In this document: positions 35,369-43,427 of the stretch, piece after piece
How the letters are laid out: every line of letters starts with the position of its first letter
Numbering within the stretch: the stretch's first letter is position 1
Source: UBA11612 sp963662375
GTDB lineage: Bacteria > Pseudomonadota > Alphaproteobacteria > Rhodospirillales > Rhodospirillaceae
Length of the DNA stretch: 64,000 nucleotides
Assembly: GCA_963662375.2 (NCBI GenBank)
Contig: CAXXRP010000015.1
Coordinates: 310,001 to 374,000, forward strand
Reading direction: 5' to 3'
Translations under genes and position numbers: made by a program
The notes under the pieces: model-generated
Database searches by the model: none
Told to the model about the DNA's origin: nothing
What the model saw: only the letters and a program-made list of their open reading frames with translations

Positions 35369-36268
35369 ATGAATGCGCCCCCTTTTGATGATCGAGACGG
35401 ATATATCTGGTTCAACGGCGAATTGGTGCCATGGCGCAGCGCTAAACTCCACGTGCTGTCTCATGCTCTTCACTATGCCTCGTCAGTGTTCGAAGGCATT
35501 CGCGCCTATGGAGGCAAGCCCTTCAAATTGAAAGAGCACTCCGAGCGGCTCGTGCTCTCGGCGCAAATAATGGACATAAAGCTTCCCTACACGGCCGACC
35601 AGCTCACCGCGGCGACGTTGGAAACCGTGCGCGCAAATAATATTTCGGAGGGATATATACGGCCGGTCGCTTGGCGCGGCAGCGAGGAAATGGGCGTGTC
35701 CGCCCGCACCACGACCATACATGTCGCGATAGCGAGTTGGGTCTGGCCGCAGTACTTTTCGTTCGAGGCCCGGCTTAAAGGTATTAGTCTGCTGATGTCA
35801 AAATGGCGCCGCCCGGACCCCGCAACCGCGCCGGTCAAAGCCAAGGCAGCCGGGCTCTATATGATCTGTACGCTGAGTAAGCATGACGCAGAAATCGCTG
35901 GCTATGACGATTCCTTGTTCCTCGACTGGCGCGGCCGCGTCGCGGAAGCAACGGGCGCCAACATTTTCTTCGTCTTTGACGGCGAAATTCATACACCGAC
36001 ACCGGATTGTTTTCTTGACGGGATTACCCGTAGAACCGTGATCGACTTGGCCAAGAAGCGTGGCTACAAGATTGTCGAGCGAACGATCATGCCTGAGGAA
36101 ATGGCTGATGCTCAGGAATGTTTCCTGACCGGCTCTGCCGCCGAGGTGACACCCGTTCGCTTAATCGGTGAAGAATATAAGTTCACCCCGGGCGATATAT
36201 GCCGCAATTTGATGTCGGACTTCAACGCGCTGGTGGGCCGCGTTGATACGGCATCTAGCGCAGTTTGA
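35369..36268 (+). CDS. ilvE: Branched-chain amino acid aminotransferase
   Basis: 299 residues, a fold-type IV PLP enzyme. SHALHYASSVFEGIRAYGGKPFKLKEH is the classic start; the PLP lysine is in VKAKAAGLYMICTLSKHDAE; the tail DGITRRTVIDLAKKRGYKIVERTIMPEEMADAQECFLTGSAAEVTPV is diagnostic. It catalyses the last step of Ile, Leu and Val synthesis. It diverges from marR across the inverted-repeat region. Confidence 0.96.
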   Translation: MNAPPFDDRDGYIWFNGELVPWRSAKLHVLSHALHYASSVFEGIRAYGGKPFKLKEHSERLVLSAQIMDIKLPYTADQLTAATLETVRANNISEGYIRPVAWRGSEEMGVSARTTTIHVAIASWVWPQYFSFEARLKGISLLMSKWRRPDPATAPVKAKAAGLYMICTLSKHDAEIAGYDDSLFLDWRGRVAEATGANIFFVFDGEIHTPTPDCFLDGITRRTVIDLAKKRGYKIVERTIMPEEMADAQECFLTGSAAEVTPVRLIGEEYKFTPGDICRNLMSDFNALVGRVDTASSAV

Positions 36269-36300
36269 CGCCGTCCCGCAGCCACCTCCTCAACGGTTTA

Positions 36301-36771
36301 TTAGGGCTTCCAGCGCGAGACCTTTGCGTGGTCGCTTGCGCTGGCTTGGACCCAGGTCGCTCCCGTTGGGGTATTTTCCTTCTTCCAGAACGGAGCTTGG
36401 GTTTTCAGCCAATCCATAAGGAAGCGGCATGCGTCAAACGCCGACTCGCGATGGGCGCTGGCTACGGCCACCAAAACGATGGGATCTCCCGGAGTAAGTT
36501 TACCAAAACGGTGGATGACGAGCACGGCGTCCAAGGGCCAGCGACGCTGTGCTTCGGCGGTGAGATCTGACAGCTGACGTTCGGCCATGCCCGGATAATG
36601 CTCCAGAGTCATGGCTACCACGGCAGTTCCTGAGTCCCAATCCGGCCCGCGGAAATCTCGCATCTGGCCCACGAAAGTCACGATGCCGCCTGAACTTGAA
36701 TTGGCGGCGCAAAACGCACCGATTTCTTCTCCAATGTTGAACGCTTCATTTTGTACGCGGACAGTGAACAT
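36301..36771 (-). CDS. moaE: Molybdopterin synthase catalytic subunit MoaE
   Basis: 156 residues. Family landmarks are GGIVTFVGQMRDFRG, TLEHYPGMAERQLSDL, VLVIHRFGKLTPGDPIVLVAVASAHRESAFDACRFLMDWLKTQAPFWKKE (with the active-site Lys region). With MoaD it makes molybdopterin from precursor Z. moaD lies 267 nt upstream, an unusually wide gap for a pair often overlapping. Confidence 0.96.
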   Translation of the reverse strand: MFTVRVQNEAFNIGEEIGAFCAANSSSGGIVTFVGQMRDFRGPDWDSGTAVVAMTLEHYPGMAERQLSDLTAEAQRRWPLDAVLVIHRFGKLTPGDPIVLVAVASAHRESAFDACRFLMDWLKTQAPFWKKENTPTGATWVQASASDHAKVSRWKP

Positions 36772-36884
36772 GATTCAGCCCTGGTGGTTGCCCCAAGTAT
36801 AGCTTAAAGATTTTGTCGATGTCCGTCGCCAATACGCTATTGTCTGGATATCGGCAAACGTGTTGATTTGTCGTCCGGGGGTCT

Positions 36885-36998
36885 ATGAGCGCCGTATTCA
36901 GCGAGCACATGCAAGAGGGCGGCGGGACGCTGCTGAAAGGGCTTTCCGCGACGCGCTTCGGATTGACGGCTCCTCCGCCGACGTATATGGAAAAATAG
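36885..36998 (+). CDS. Possible 37-residue small protein
   Basis: An ATG with GGGGG 3 nt before it opens a frame reading MSAVFSEHMQEGGGTLLKGL and onward to TAG at 36996, inside the moaD-moaE gap but on the opposite strand. Codon third positions are G/C-rich as in real genes. No family recognised; may be a chance frame. Confidence 0.25.
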   Translation: MSAVFSEHMQEGGGTLLKGLSATRFGLTAPPPTYMEK

Positions 36999-37038
36999 AA
37001 GCCTAGAGTTTCCGCTAGCGGGTGTGTGTGTATACGTT

Positions 37039-37290
37039 CTATCCACCCGTAACTGGCGGAAAGAACGCGACTTCGGTTGCGGAGTCTACTCGTCCGCCAT
37101 GGTCTACGTGAACCTGATCCACGGCGCTTTTGATGAGCTTGCGGTTGGCAAAAGCGGCCTTGTGGCCGGCGCTGCGGTCGGCAAGCCAATCGATCAACTT
37201 GGATACAGTGGTGACCTCCGGCGGCGGCGCAACGGTTTCCTGGCTAAGCCCCACCTTTTCTTTTACCCAGGCAAAATAAAGAACTGTCAC
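37039..37290 (-). CDS. moaD: Molybdopterin synthase sulfur carrier MoaD
   Basis: 83 residues, ubiquitin-like, starting MTVLYFAWVKEKVG and ending in the required double glycine (EVAFFPPVTGG), which carries the thiocarboxylate. It lies 10 nt after pgsA and upstream of moaE on the same strand. Confidence 0.95.
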   Translation of the reverse strand: MTVLYFAWVKEKVGLSQETVAPPPEVTTVSKLIDWLADRSAGHKAAFANRKLIKSAVDQVHVDHGGRVDSATEVAFFPPVTGG

Positions 37291-37300
37291 CGCTGGCCCT

Positions 37301-37891
37301 CTATGAGTCTTCGGCGTCTTTGGGCGTATCGGGAATGCTTTGCGGGACGGGTCCGCCCATATGTTTCAGTCCAGCTTTCAGATAGTCGTAACCTGTGATC
37401 AAAGTTAGCAGTGCCGCTAACCACAGCAAAAATTCGCCGATAGGCTTTGCCGTGGGGAAAGCCGTTCCAACAATAAGAAAGCCCAACGCTACCATCTGCA
37501 ACGTTGTCTTGTCTTTGGCTAACTTTGTGACCGGCAATCCAACGCGTAATTCCGCGAGGAACTCCCGCAGTCCTGAGACAAGAATTTCTCGTAGCAGAAT
37601 TACAATCGCGGGGATGTATGACCATTCCTCAACGCGGCCAAATCCCACAAGCATCAACAGGACGGAGGCGACAAGGAGTTTGTCTGCAATCGGGTCCAGA
37701 AAGCGGCCCAGTCGAGAGACTTGGTTTGCTCGGCGCGCGAGATAACCATCAAAGAAATCCGTTACGCCGGCCAGGGTAAACAATGACACAGCGGTCCAGC
37801 GCATCGCTGTACTGTCAAAGAAAAAGGTCGTCAACACTATGGGAATGATCGCGATGCGTGACAGAGTCAAAATATTGGGCAAGTTCAGCAT
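37301..37891 (-). CDS. pgsA: CDP-diacylglycerol-glycerol-3-phosphate 3-phosphatidyltransferase
   Basis: 196 residues with four to six helices. The CDP-alcohol phosphatidyltransferase signature D-G-x2-A-R-x8-G-x3-D-x3-D is seen in FFDGYLARRANQVSRLGRFLDPIADKLL. It makes phosphatidylglycerophosphate for PG and cardiolipin. It lies between uvrC (24 nt) and moaD (10 nt), an order seen widely in alphaproteobacteria. Confidence 0.95.
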   Translation of the reverse strand: MLNLPNILTLSRIAIIPIVLTTFFFDSTAMRWTAVSLFTLAGVTDFFDGYLARRANQVSRLGRFLDPIADKLLVASVLLMLVGFGRVEEWSYIPAIVILLREILVSGLREFLAELRVGLPVTKLAKDKTTLQMVALGFLIVGTAFPTAKPIGEFLLWLAALLTLITGYDYLKAGLKHMGGPVPQSIPDTPKDAEDS

Positions 37892-37915
37892 GGGGAGTCT
37901 CGGAAATTGGCGATG

Positions 37916-39850
37916 TTAGCCTTCGGGGTGGAAGTGATCATATATATTTCTTGCGGTGGCAGCATTAATTCCCGGTGCAGCTCTAAGGTCCGCCAGTCCT
38001 GCACCGGCCACAGCTTTTGCTGAGCCGAAATGTCGCAGGAGCGTCTTTTTTCGAACCGCGCCTATACCCGGCACCTCGTCCAGCATCGATTGACCGATAG
38101 CTTTCGATCGCCTTGCTCGGTGCGTGGTGATGGCAAATCGGTGTGCCTCGTCACGGAGTCGTTGGAGGAAATACAGAACTGGATGATTAAGCGGTAACGT
38201 GAATGGAGCCCTATCGGGCAGGAAAAATTGTTCGCGACCCGCGTTGCGGTCGGGGCCTTTGGCGATAGCCGCGAGCTGTATGTCGTCGATACCTAGGTCT
38301 TCGAAGACGCGCAAGCCTGCACTCAACTGGCCTTGGCCGCCGTCAAGTAGAACGAGATCTGGCCACTGGCCCAGAGACCGGTCGGGGTCTTCCTTCTGCG
38401 CGCGGGTAAACCGCCGCGCGAGAACTTCGCGCATGGCGCCGTAGTCATCCCCCGGCGCAAGATCCGCCGACTTGATATTGAATTTGCGGTAAGCATTTTT
38501 CATCAGGCCGCTGGGTCCGGTGACGACCATCGCGCCGACCATATTGGTGCCCGAGATATGAGAATTATCGTAAACTTCGATGCGCTCGGGCGTTCCGCTT
38601 AGCGCCAACACCTCGGCGGTGCCTTCCAGTAATTCTCGTTGCGCAGTGTTTTCAGCCAGGCGGCGCTCTAAAGCCTCGCGGGCGTTGAGAGCAGTGTGGT
38701 CAATCAGGTTGCGCCGCCTGCCCCGCTGCGGCAAGGACACTTTGACCCTCTGGTCAGCGCGAAGGGCCAGCGCGGCTTCCAGAATTTCGAGATGTGGTGG
38801 CGCGGTGTTGACCAAAATCTGCTTTGGCGGTGAGTAAGAAGCATAAAACTGGCCTATGAATGCCTCCAGAATTTCGCCGTCCGAATCGTCAGCTGCATGC
38901 GCCGGATAATATGCTCGGTTGCCGAAATTTTGTCCGTTCCTAAAGAAAAACACTTGGATACAAGATTGTTTCCCGATTCTATAGAGGGCAATGACGTCAG
39001 CCTCGCCGACGCCGGAGACATTGATGTCTTGATGAGCCTGAACGGCTGTCATGGCGCGAATGCGGTCCCTGAAGGTCGCCGCGGCTTCGTAGTCGAGATT
39101 TGTGCTTGCGGCATCCATGCGTCGCGCCAATTCCGTTTGTAGCGCGTGGCTATTTCCTTTCAGAAAGTCCCGCGCCTGACGCAATAAATCGGCGTAGCCT
39201 TTTTGGTCTACGAGACCTACGCAGGGCGCGGCGCATCGCTTGATTTGGTATAAGAGGCAAGGCCGCGTGCGGTTTGAAAAAACCGAGTCCGTGCAACTCC
39301 GCAAAAGGAAGACTTTTTGTAAGGCCGCTAGAGTGCTGTTTACGGCGCCCGCCGAGGCAAAGGGACCAAAGTGCTCATGTCCCTTTCTGCGCGCTCCACG
39401 GTGTTTGACGATGCGGGGAAAATCGTGCCCACCTTCAATGAGGATATATGGGAAGGATTTGTCGTCGCGTAGTAGAATGTTGTACCGCGGCTTAAGTTGC
39501 TTGATCAGATTGCTTTCCAGCAACAAGGCTTCTGCTTCGGTATGGGTCGTCACGATTTCGCAAACATGAGTATCGAAGACCATGCGTTGCAAACGCATCG
39601 GCATCTGATCAACGCGAAGATAAGACGACACTCGTTTTTTAAGATTTTTGGCCTTGCCTACATACAGAACGTCGCCGGCGGCATTGATCATGCGGTAGAC
39701 GCCCGGGCGCGGTGGCAGCGTCTTGACTGCCTCGGTCAAGATCGCCAATCCGTTTCGGGCCGCGCGGTGTTCATGCTGTTTGGCAGTCCTTGCGACGTCG
39801 GGGGCCGGCTTGAACGTCGAGTCAGCGGGTGATCGGGCTGGGGGATGCAT
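37916..39850 (-). CDS. uvrC: UvrABC system protein C
   Basis: 644 residues. The GIY-YIG nuclease is at about 49-130 (PGVYRMINAAGDVLYVGKAKNLKKRVSSYL); the Cys-rich part is PCLLYQIKRCAAPCVG; UVR motif TNLDYEAAATFRDRIRAM; the RNase H-like C-terminal nuclease EVYDNSHISGTNMVGAMVV and LVLLDGGQGQLSAGL; a helix-hairpin-helix pair ends the protein (VPGIGAVRKKTLLRHFGS). It makes both incisions in nucleotide excision repair. An N-terminal extension of about 40 residues is variable. I see no LexA box upstream. Confidence 0.97.
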   Translation of the reverse strand: MHPPARSPADSTFKPAPDVARTAKQHEHRAARNGLAILTEAVKTLPPRPGVYRMINAAGDVLYVGKAKNLKKRVSSYLRVDQMPMRLQRMVFDTHVCEIVTTHTEAEALLLESNLIKQLKPRYNILLRDDKSFPYILIEGGHDFPRIVKHRGARRKGHEHFGPFASAGAVNSTLAALQKVFLLRSCTDSVFSNRTRPCLLYQIKRCAAPCVGLVDQKGYADLLRQARDFLKGNSHALQTELARRMDAASTNLDYEAAATFRDRIRAMTAVQAHQDINVSGVGEADVIALYRIGKQSCIQVFFFRNGQNFGNRAYYPAHAADDSDGEILEAFIGQFYASYSPPKQILVNTAPPHLEILEAALALRADQRVKVSLPQRGRRRNLIDHTALNAREALERRLAENTAQRELLEGTAEVLALSGTPERIEVYDNSHISGTNMVGAMVVTGPSGLMKNAYRKFNIKSADLAPGDDYGAMREVLARRFTRAQKEDPDRSLGQWPDLVLLDGGQGQLSAGLRVFEDLGIDDIQLAAIAKGPDRNAGREQFFLPDRAPFTLPLNHPVLYFLQRLRDEAHRFAITTHRARRSKAIGQSMLDEVPGIGAVRKKTLLRHFGSAKAVAGAGLADLRAAPGINAATARNIYDHFHPEG

Positions 39851-40307
39851 GCCTTTATGTGAGCCCTTCAGAATATGGCGTCAACGCAACTCGCAATGTA
39901 GGCAATGGGGCGGAAAACGGACCGCTACAAGAACGGTGCATGGCCAAAAAGCACCCCTTCCGCTAGCGGCCTCGAGGCGGATATCCACGAATTCTGTGGA
40001 CAACTCTGTTGGTAACGCGGCGGCGGGATGTAACTTATGGCTTACCCCTTGGATTTCCCACTGTATGCCTAATTTGTGGGCATAAATAATAATACATTGA
40101 TATATATTATTAATTGAACTCGTTGAATCCTTTGAACGGCTCCAACTCTGTTACAATTCACAATTGCAATGGTGGTTAGTGCCCTTGTGAACAACTTCAC
40201 TTGATAGGGTTCCGACTCGGTACTCATGAACCGATTCGGTGGCGGGAATCATAATATTTTTCGCCGCACTGTAGCTTTTGCGCCGCCGTGTCGAGGCGAT
40301 AGCAGTG
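39851..40307. other. 457-nt AT-rich, gene-free region upstream of uvrC
   Basis: No coding frame. It contains a 37-nt stretch (40082-40118) with only three G/C bases, a one-mismatch DnaA box (39995-40003, TTGTCCACA on the minus strand), and three GANTC sites (40125, 40214, 40233). It could be a promoter/regulatory region or a replication-origin-like element. No RNA gene recognised. Confidence 0.5.
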
Positions 40308-40742
40308 TCAACTTTGTCCTCTTGGATGAAGGCGAATAGGTGAAAATCGTTCGATTTCGATGCCGACGCTCTTCACATCCTCAAAGACGTCCAATTTCTC
40401 GACCCGCACGCGCACCGATCGGCAGGCTGAGTCCTGCAGACAAAGGACGGCGATACGTTCTGCCAGGGTCTCCGCCAGATTGACGTGGCCGTCGGCAGTC
40501 ACGGCGCGGACACGCGTTACGATGTCCTCGTAACAGATCACGTTTTCCAGCCGGTCGCCGTGCTGGCCGTCGCCCTCCCATACGCCAAGATCGAGATTGA
40601 TGCGAACCCGTTGGGGGCTCTCTTTTTCATGCAGGTGGACACCGATATTACAGGGCAACACCAGGTCGCGTACGAAAACGTGACGAAGACTGGTTGCAGC
40701 GTCGGCAATCCTAAGCGGTTTGATGACAGAAGCGTTGGTCAT
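40308..40742 (-). CDS. folB: Dihydroneopterin aldolase
   Basis: 144 residues from ATG 40742; the longer frame overlaps upstream sequence without conservation. FolB features: VFVRDLVLPCNIGVHLHEKESPQRVRINLDLGV, then ICYEDIVTRVRAVTADGHVNLAETLAERIAVLCL and RVRVEKLDVFEDVKSVGIEIER. It cleaves dihydroneopterin to hydroxymethyl-dihydropterin in folate synthesis. It follows a pteridine-reductase-like SDR by 25 nt. Confidence 0.93.
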   Translation of the reverse strand: MTNASVIKPLRIADAATSLRHVFVRDLVLPCNIGVHLHEKESPQRVRINLDLGVWEGDGQHGDRLENVICYEDIVTRVRAVTADGHVNLAETLAERIAVLCLQDSACRSVRVRVEKLDVFEDVKSVGIEIERFSPIRLHPRGQS

Positions 40743-40767
40743 AAGTGCGTGTCCTTTCCTCCGAGGC

Positions 40768-41577
40768 TCACTCGTCGGTATTGAATGTTTTTGAATCCTG
40801 GTTCCAGCCAAGATGCTGTCCGCCGTCCAAGGCAATCATTTGCCCGGTCATGGCCGGCGCCGAAAGAATAAACCGCGCTGCGGCGCATATTTCTGCGGGA
40901 GTCGTACCCCGGTGCAAAGGCATGGACTCGCATTGTGCGTCAAACTGAGCTTGACTTTGGCGGGTACTGGGCAGTGTCGGACCGGGGCCGATGGCGTTGA
41001 CCCGAACACGGGGCGCCAAAGCTATGGCCATGGTTTGCGTCAAGGTCCAAAGGCCGGCTTTACTCACGGTATACGAGGTGAAGTGGGGCGTCAGATGCCA
41101 CACGCGCTCGTCCACAATGTTTATAATTGTGCCCCGCTCATCGCCGGAAAATCGTTTGGCGAAAGCCTGCGATAGCAGAAAGGGCGCGCGCAAGTTGACT
41201 TTCATATGCGCATCCCACGAGTCCGCCGTAGCAGTGCTCATATCGTCGCGTTCGAAGATGGACGCGTTATTGATCAGGCAGCCAATGGGACCCAGCGCGT
41301 CCGTAGCGTTCGTCATAAGTCCGGCTAAGGCTGCCGGGTCGGCAAGGTCTGCTTGAAGAGTCTCGGCGGTACCCCCGCTGTTTTTGATCGCCGCGGCTGC
41401 GGATTCCGCGTCTTTTTTTGAGCCGTGATAATGAATGGCCACCGCCCAGCCCGCGGCGCCTAAACCTTCCGCCAGGGCACGCCCGATGCGGCGACCCGCG
41501 CCGGTAATCAGGGCCGCTTTATAGGTCACATCGCTGGAAAGGCTGTTTGTCAAGCTGATCTCCGTCCGTGGGTACAT
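40768..41577 (-). CDS. SDR oxidoreductase, pteridine-reductase (FolM/PTR1)-like
   Basis: 269 residues. The cofactor motif is TGAGRRIGRALAEGL, where Arg replaces the usual small residue (TGxxxRxG), typical of PTR1/FolM; catalytic Tyr and Lys lie in SYTVSKAGL; NNASIFERDD and the tail MTGQMIALDGGQHLGW are SDR-standard. Placement directly before folB supports a role in reducing pterins or dihydrofolate. Alternative: a general SDR. The start could be a later codon near VTYKAALITG. Confidence 0.83.
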   Translation of the reverse strand: MYPRTEISLTNSLSSDVTYKAALITGAGRRIGRALAEGLGAAGWAVAIHYHGSKKDAESAAAAIKNSGGTAETLQADLADPAALAGLMTNATDALGPIGCLINNASIFERDDMSTATADSWDAHMKVNLRAPFLLSQAFAKRFSGDERGTIINIVDERVWHLTPHFTSYTVSKAGLWTLTQTMAIALAPRVRVNAIGPGPTLPSTRQSQAQFDAQCESMPLHRGTTPAEICAAARFILSAPAMTGQMIALDGGQHLGWNQDSKTFNTDE

Positions 41578-41677
41578 CCTAACTAGCCGCGGACCGCAGA
41601 CAGGGCAAGGCTCTGACAGCTCTGTTACCTTTCTTTCCTTGCCGGGAGCTGCCTAAAGCGGGAATAACGGGCTTAAA

Positions 41678-42922
41678 ATGACTGACCCGGAAGTCCGCTC
41701 CACACCCGAATCGGTTACGCTGGTTCGGCGCCTGCGCTCGATTCCGCTTGCGGCGATTTTAAGCGCGGCACTCGTGCTGGCGTGGATCGGCTATTTGGTT
41801 GTCGCACCGGTGTCGGTGCCGCCACCGCCTCTCCAGTCGCCCCCGGCTCCCACTGTCGATGCCTTGCCGCAGCTGCCTGACCAAATGCGCGTTCTGCTAT
41901 GGCGTGATGTGCTTGGGCCGGACGCGCTCACCGCCTTCCAAGCCGAGAGCGATCTGGAAGTGACTGTGGAGCGGTACAACACTTTTCAAGACCTTCTGGC
42001 GATTATGGACGGCGACCGCTTGACGCACGATCTGGTCTTGGCTTCGGGCGTAGGTGTGCCGACCATGATCGAGCGCAAACTTCTTCAACTGCTGCCCATA
42101 GATCAGTTACCGCGTGCGTCCGGCCTTGATCCAACCGTTCTTAAACGCGCTGAAATTTATGATTCGGGCAACGCATATTCACTGCCATTTTTTTGGGGCA
42201 CCGTCGGCCTCGCCTTTGATCGTGCAAAGGTCGCCGAGCGATTGGGACCGGATGTAGTAGTGGATTCATGGTCGTTGCTATTTGATCCGGTAATGGCTAG
42301 GGCGCTGTCGGATTGCGGCATCCAGGTGGTGGATGCGCCGGGCGGTGTGTTTCCCATCGCGCTGACGCATTTGAAATTGCCTCATGACTCTGCGGCGGTG
42401 GAAGACACAGATGCTGCCGTGCGTCTATGGGAAAGCGTCCGTTCGTCCATCGCCAAATTCTCGACCTCTGATGTTGTAGAAAACCTTGCACGTGGTGATG
42501 TTTGTGTCGCCATGGCCGCGTCGGGGGACGCCTATCAAGCGGCCGTGAAGGCCCGCGCATCGGGTGCGACACATGACATTGTTTATGCGGTGCCGTCCGA
42601 AGGCACGGTGCTATGGCATGTGGTGGCGGCAATTCCCACAATGGCCGCGCATCCCGAACATGCCGTGAGGCTGATGGATTATTTGATGCGGCCCGAAGTC
42701 GCGGCGCGGATAACCAACGCCACGGGGTTCATCAGCGCGGTGCAGGACGCTGGGCTCTACATAAAGCCGGAGATCAAGAACGATCCGGCGCTTAATCCTG
42801 GTGTTGATAATCTTGCTAACGCAGTGCCAGAAATGGCGCCCGGCCCTGCGGGCGCCGAGCTGCGCCAAAAGTTCTGGAGACTCATCAACACATCGTCGCA
42901 ACAAACGCCCGCGCCAAATTAG
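41678..42922 (+). CDS. Membrane-anchored PotD/PotF-type binding protein
   Basis: 414 residues. A single N-terminal helix (IPLAAILSAALVLAWIGYLVVAP, about 23-45) without an obvious cleavage site is followed by a Pro-rich linker and a periplasmic binding-protein fold: LLWRDVLGPDALTAFQAESDLEVTVERYNT, YSLPFFWGTVGLAFDRAKV, ENLARGDVCVAMAASGDAYQAA and PEHAVRLMDYLMRPEVAARITNATGF. These match polyamine (spermidine/putrescine) binding proteins. No permease or ATPase gene is near, so it may be an orphan sensor or scavenger. It sits next to an agmatine deiminase fragment. Confidence 0.85.
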   Translation: MTDPEVRSTPESVTLVRRLRSIPLAAILSAALVLAWIGYLVVAPVSVPPPPLQSPPAPTVDALPQLPDQMRVLLWRDVLGPDALTAFQAESDLEVTVERYNTFQDLLAIMDGDRLTHDLVLASGVGVPTMIERKLLQLLPIDQLPRASGLDPTVLKRAEIYDSGNAYSLPFFWGTVGLAFDRAKVAERLGPDVVVDSWSLLFDPVMARALSDCGIQVVDAPGGVFPIALTHLKLPHDSAAVEDTDAAVRLWESVRSSIAKFSTSDVVENLARGDVCVAMAASGDAYQAAVKARASGATHDIVYAVPSEGTVLWHVVAAIPTMAAHPEHAVRLMDYLMRPEVAARITNATGFISAVQDAGLYIKPEIKNDPALNPGVDNLANAVPEMAPGPAGAELRQKFWRLINTSSQQTPAPN

Positions 42923-43047
42923 CGCCGGGAATTGGCGGCCGGTCACCTGTCGGTTTCGGCCATATCGACGTATTTCTGCAAGAGCGCGTCGACGTCTGAC
43001 GGTGCCTGCCCCCAGGCAGAGCGCGGCGGAACGGTCGCGCGGTCGCG

Positions 43048-43359
43048 TTATAAAAGTCGTGCCTGATGCGGCAGGACAACGCTCGGCAGACTTGCGCCGG
43101 CCTCGGCTAGGGCGCGCCCGGGCACTGGAATCACCGAATGATTTTGGAATATAGCGGCGAGAATTTTGGCGGCGCGTTTGTCGGCAGGCGCCTCACAGGC
43201 GGGAACCGACACTGCGCCATTTACTGGCACAAAACTGGTGTAGGACAAGAGTGCGGCGCCGGGCGTTTGCAACGGCGGCGGTGCGGGCAGCGTTACCAGT
43301 TGCAGGGTTTCACCGCGCGCATCGGAGGCTTTCGACAATCTTTCGACGGTCTTGCGCAA
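43048..43359 (-). pseudogene. Agmatine deiminase C-terminal fragment
   Basis: About 100 residues resembling the C-terminal third of agmatine/peptidyl-arginine deiminase: KASDARGETLQLVTLPAPPPLQTPG, then SYTSFVPVNGAVSVPACEAPADKRAAKIL and VIPVPGRALAEAGASL. In intact enzymes the last stretch is GGGGIHCIT with the catalytic Cys; here that Cys is gone and the end diverges. Upstream another frame (VNAHLGQELFHLAQDRRKI) may continue the homology, implying a frameshift. After it, an unrelated short tail (SDVDALLQKYVDMAETDR, ending near 42941) has coding-like character. I read the whole 42923-43427 stretch as gene remains. Confidence 0.6.
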
Positions 43360-43427
43360 GGTGAAAAAGTTCCTGACCTAGGTGGGCGTTGACCCGGAGC
43401 GGGATTATCCGCTACGGGACTAGGTCA

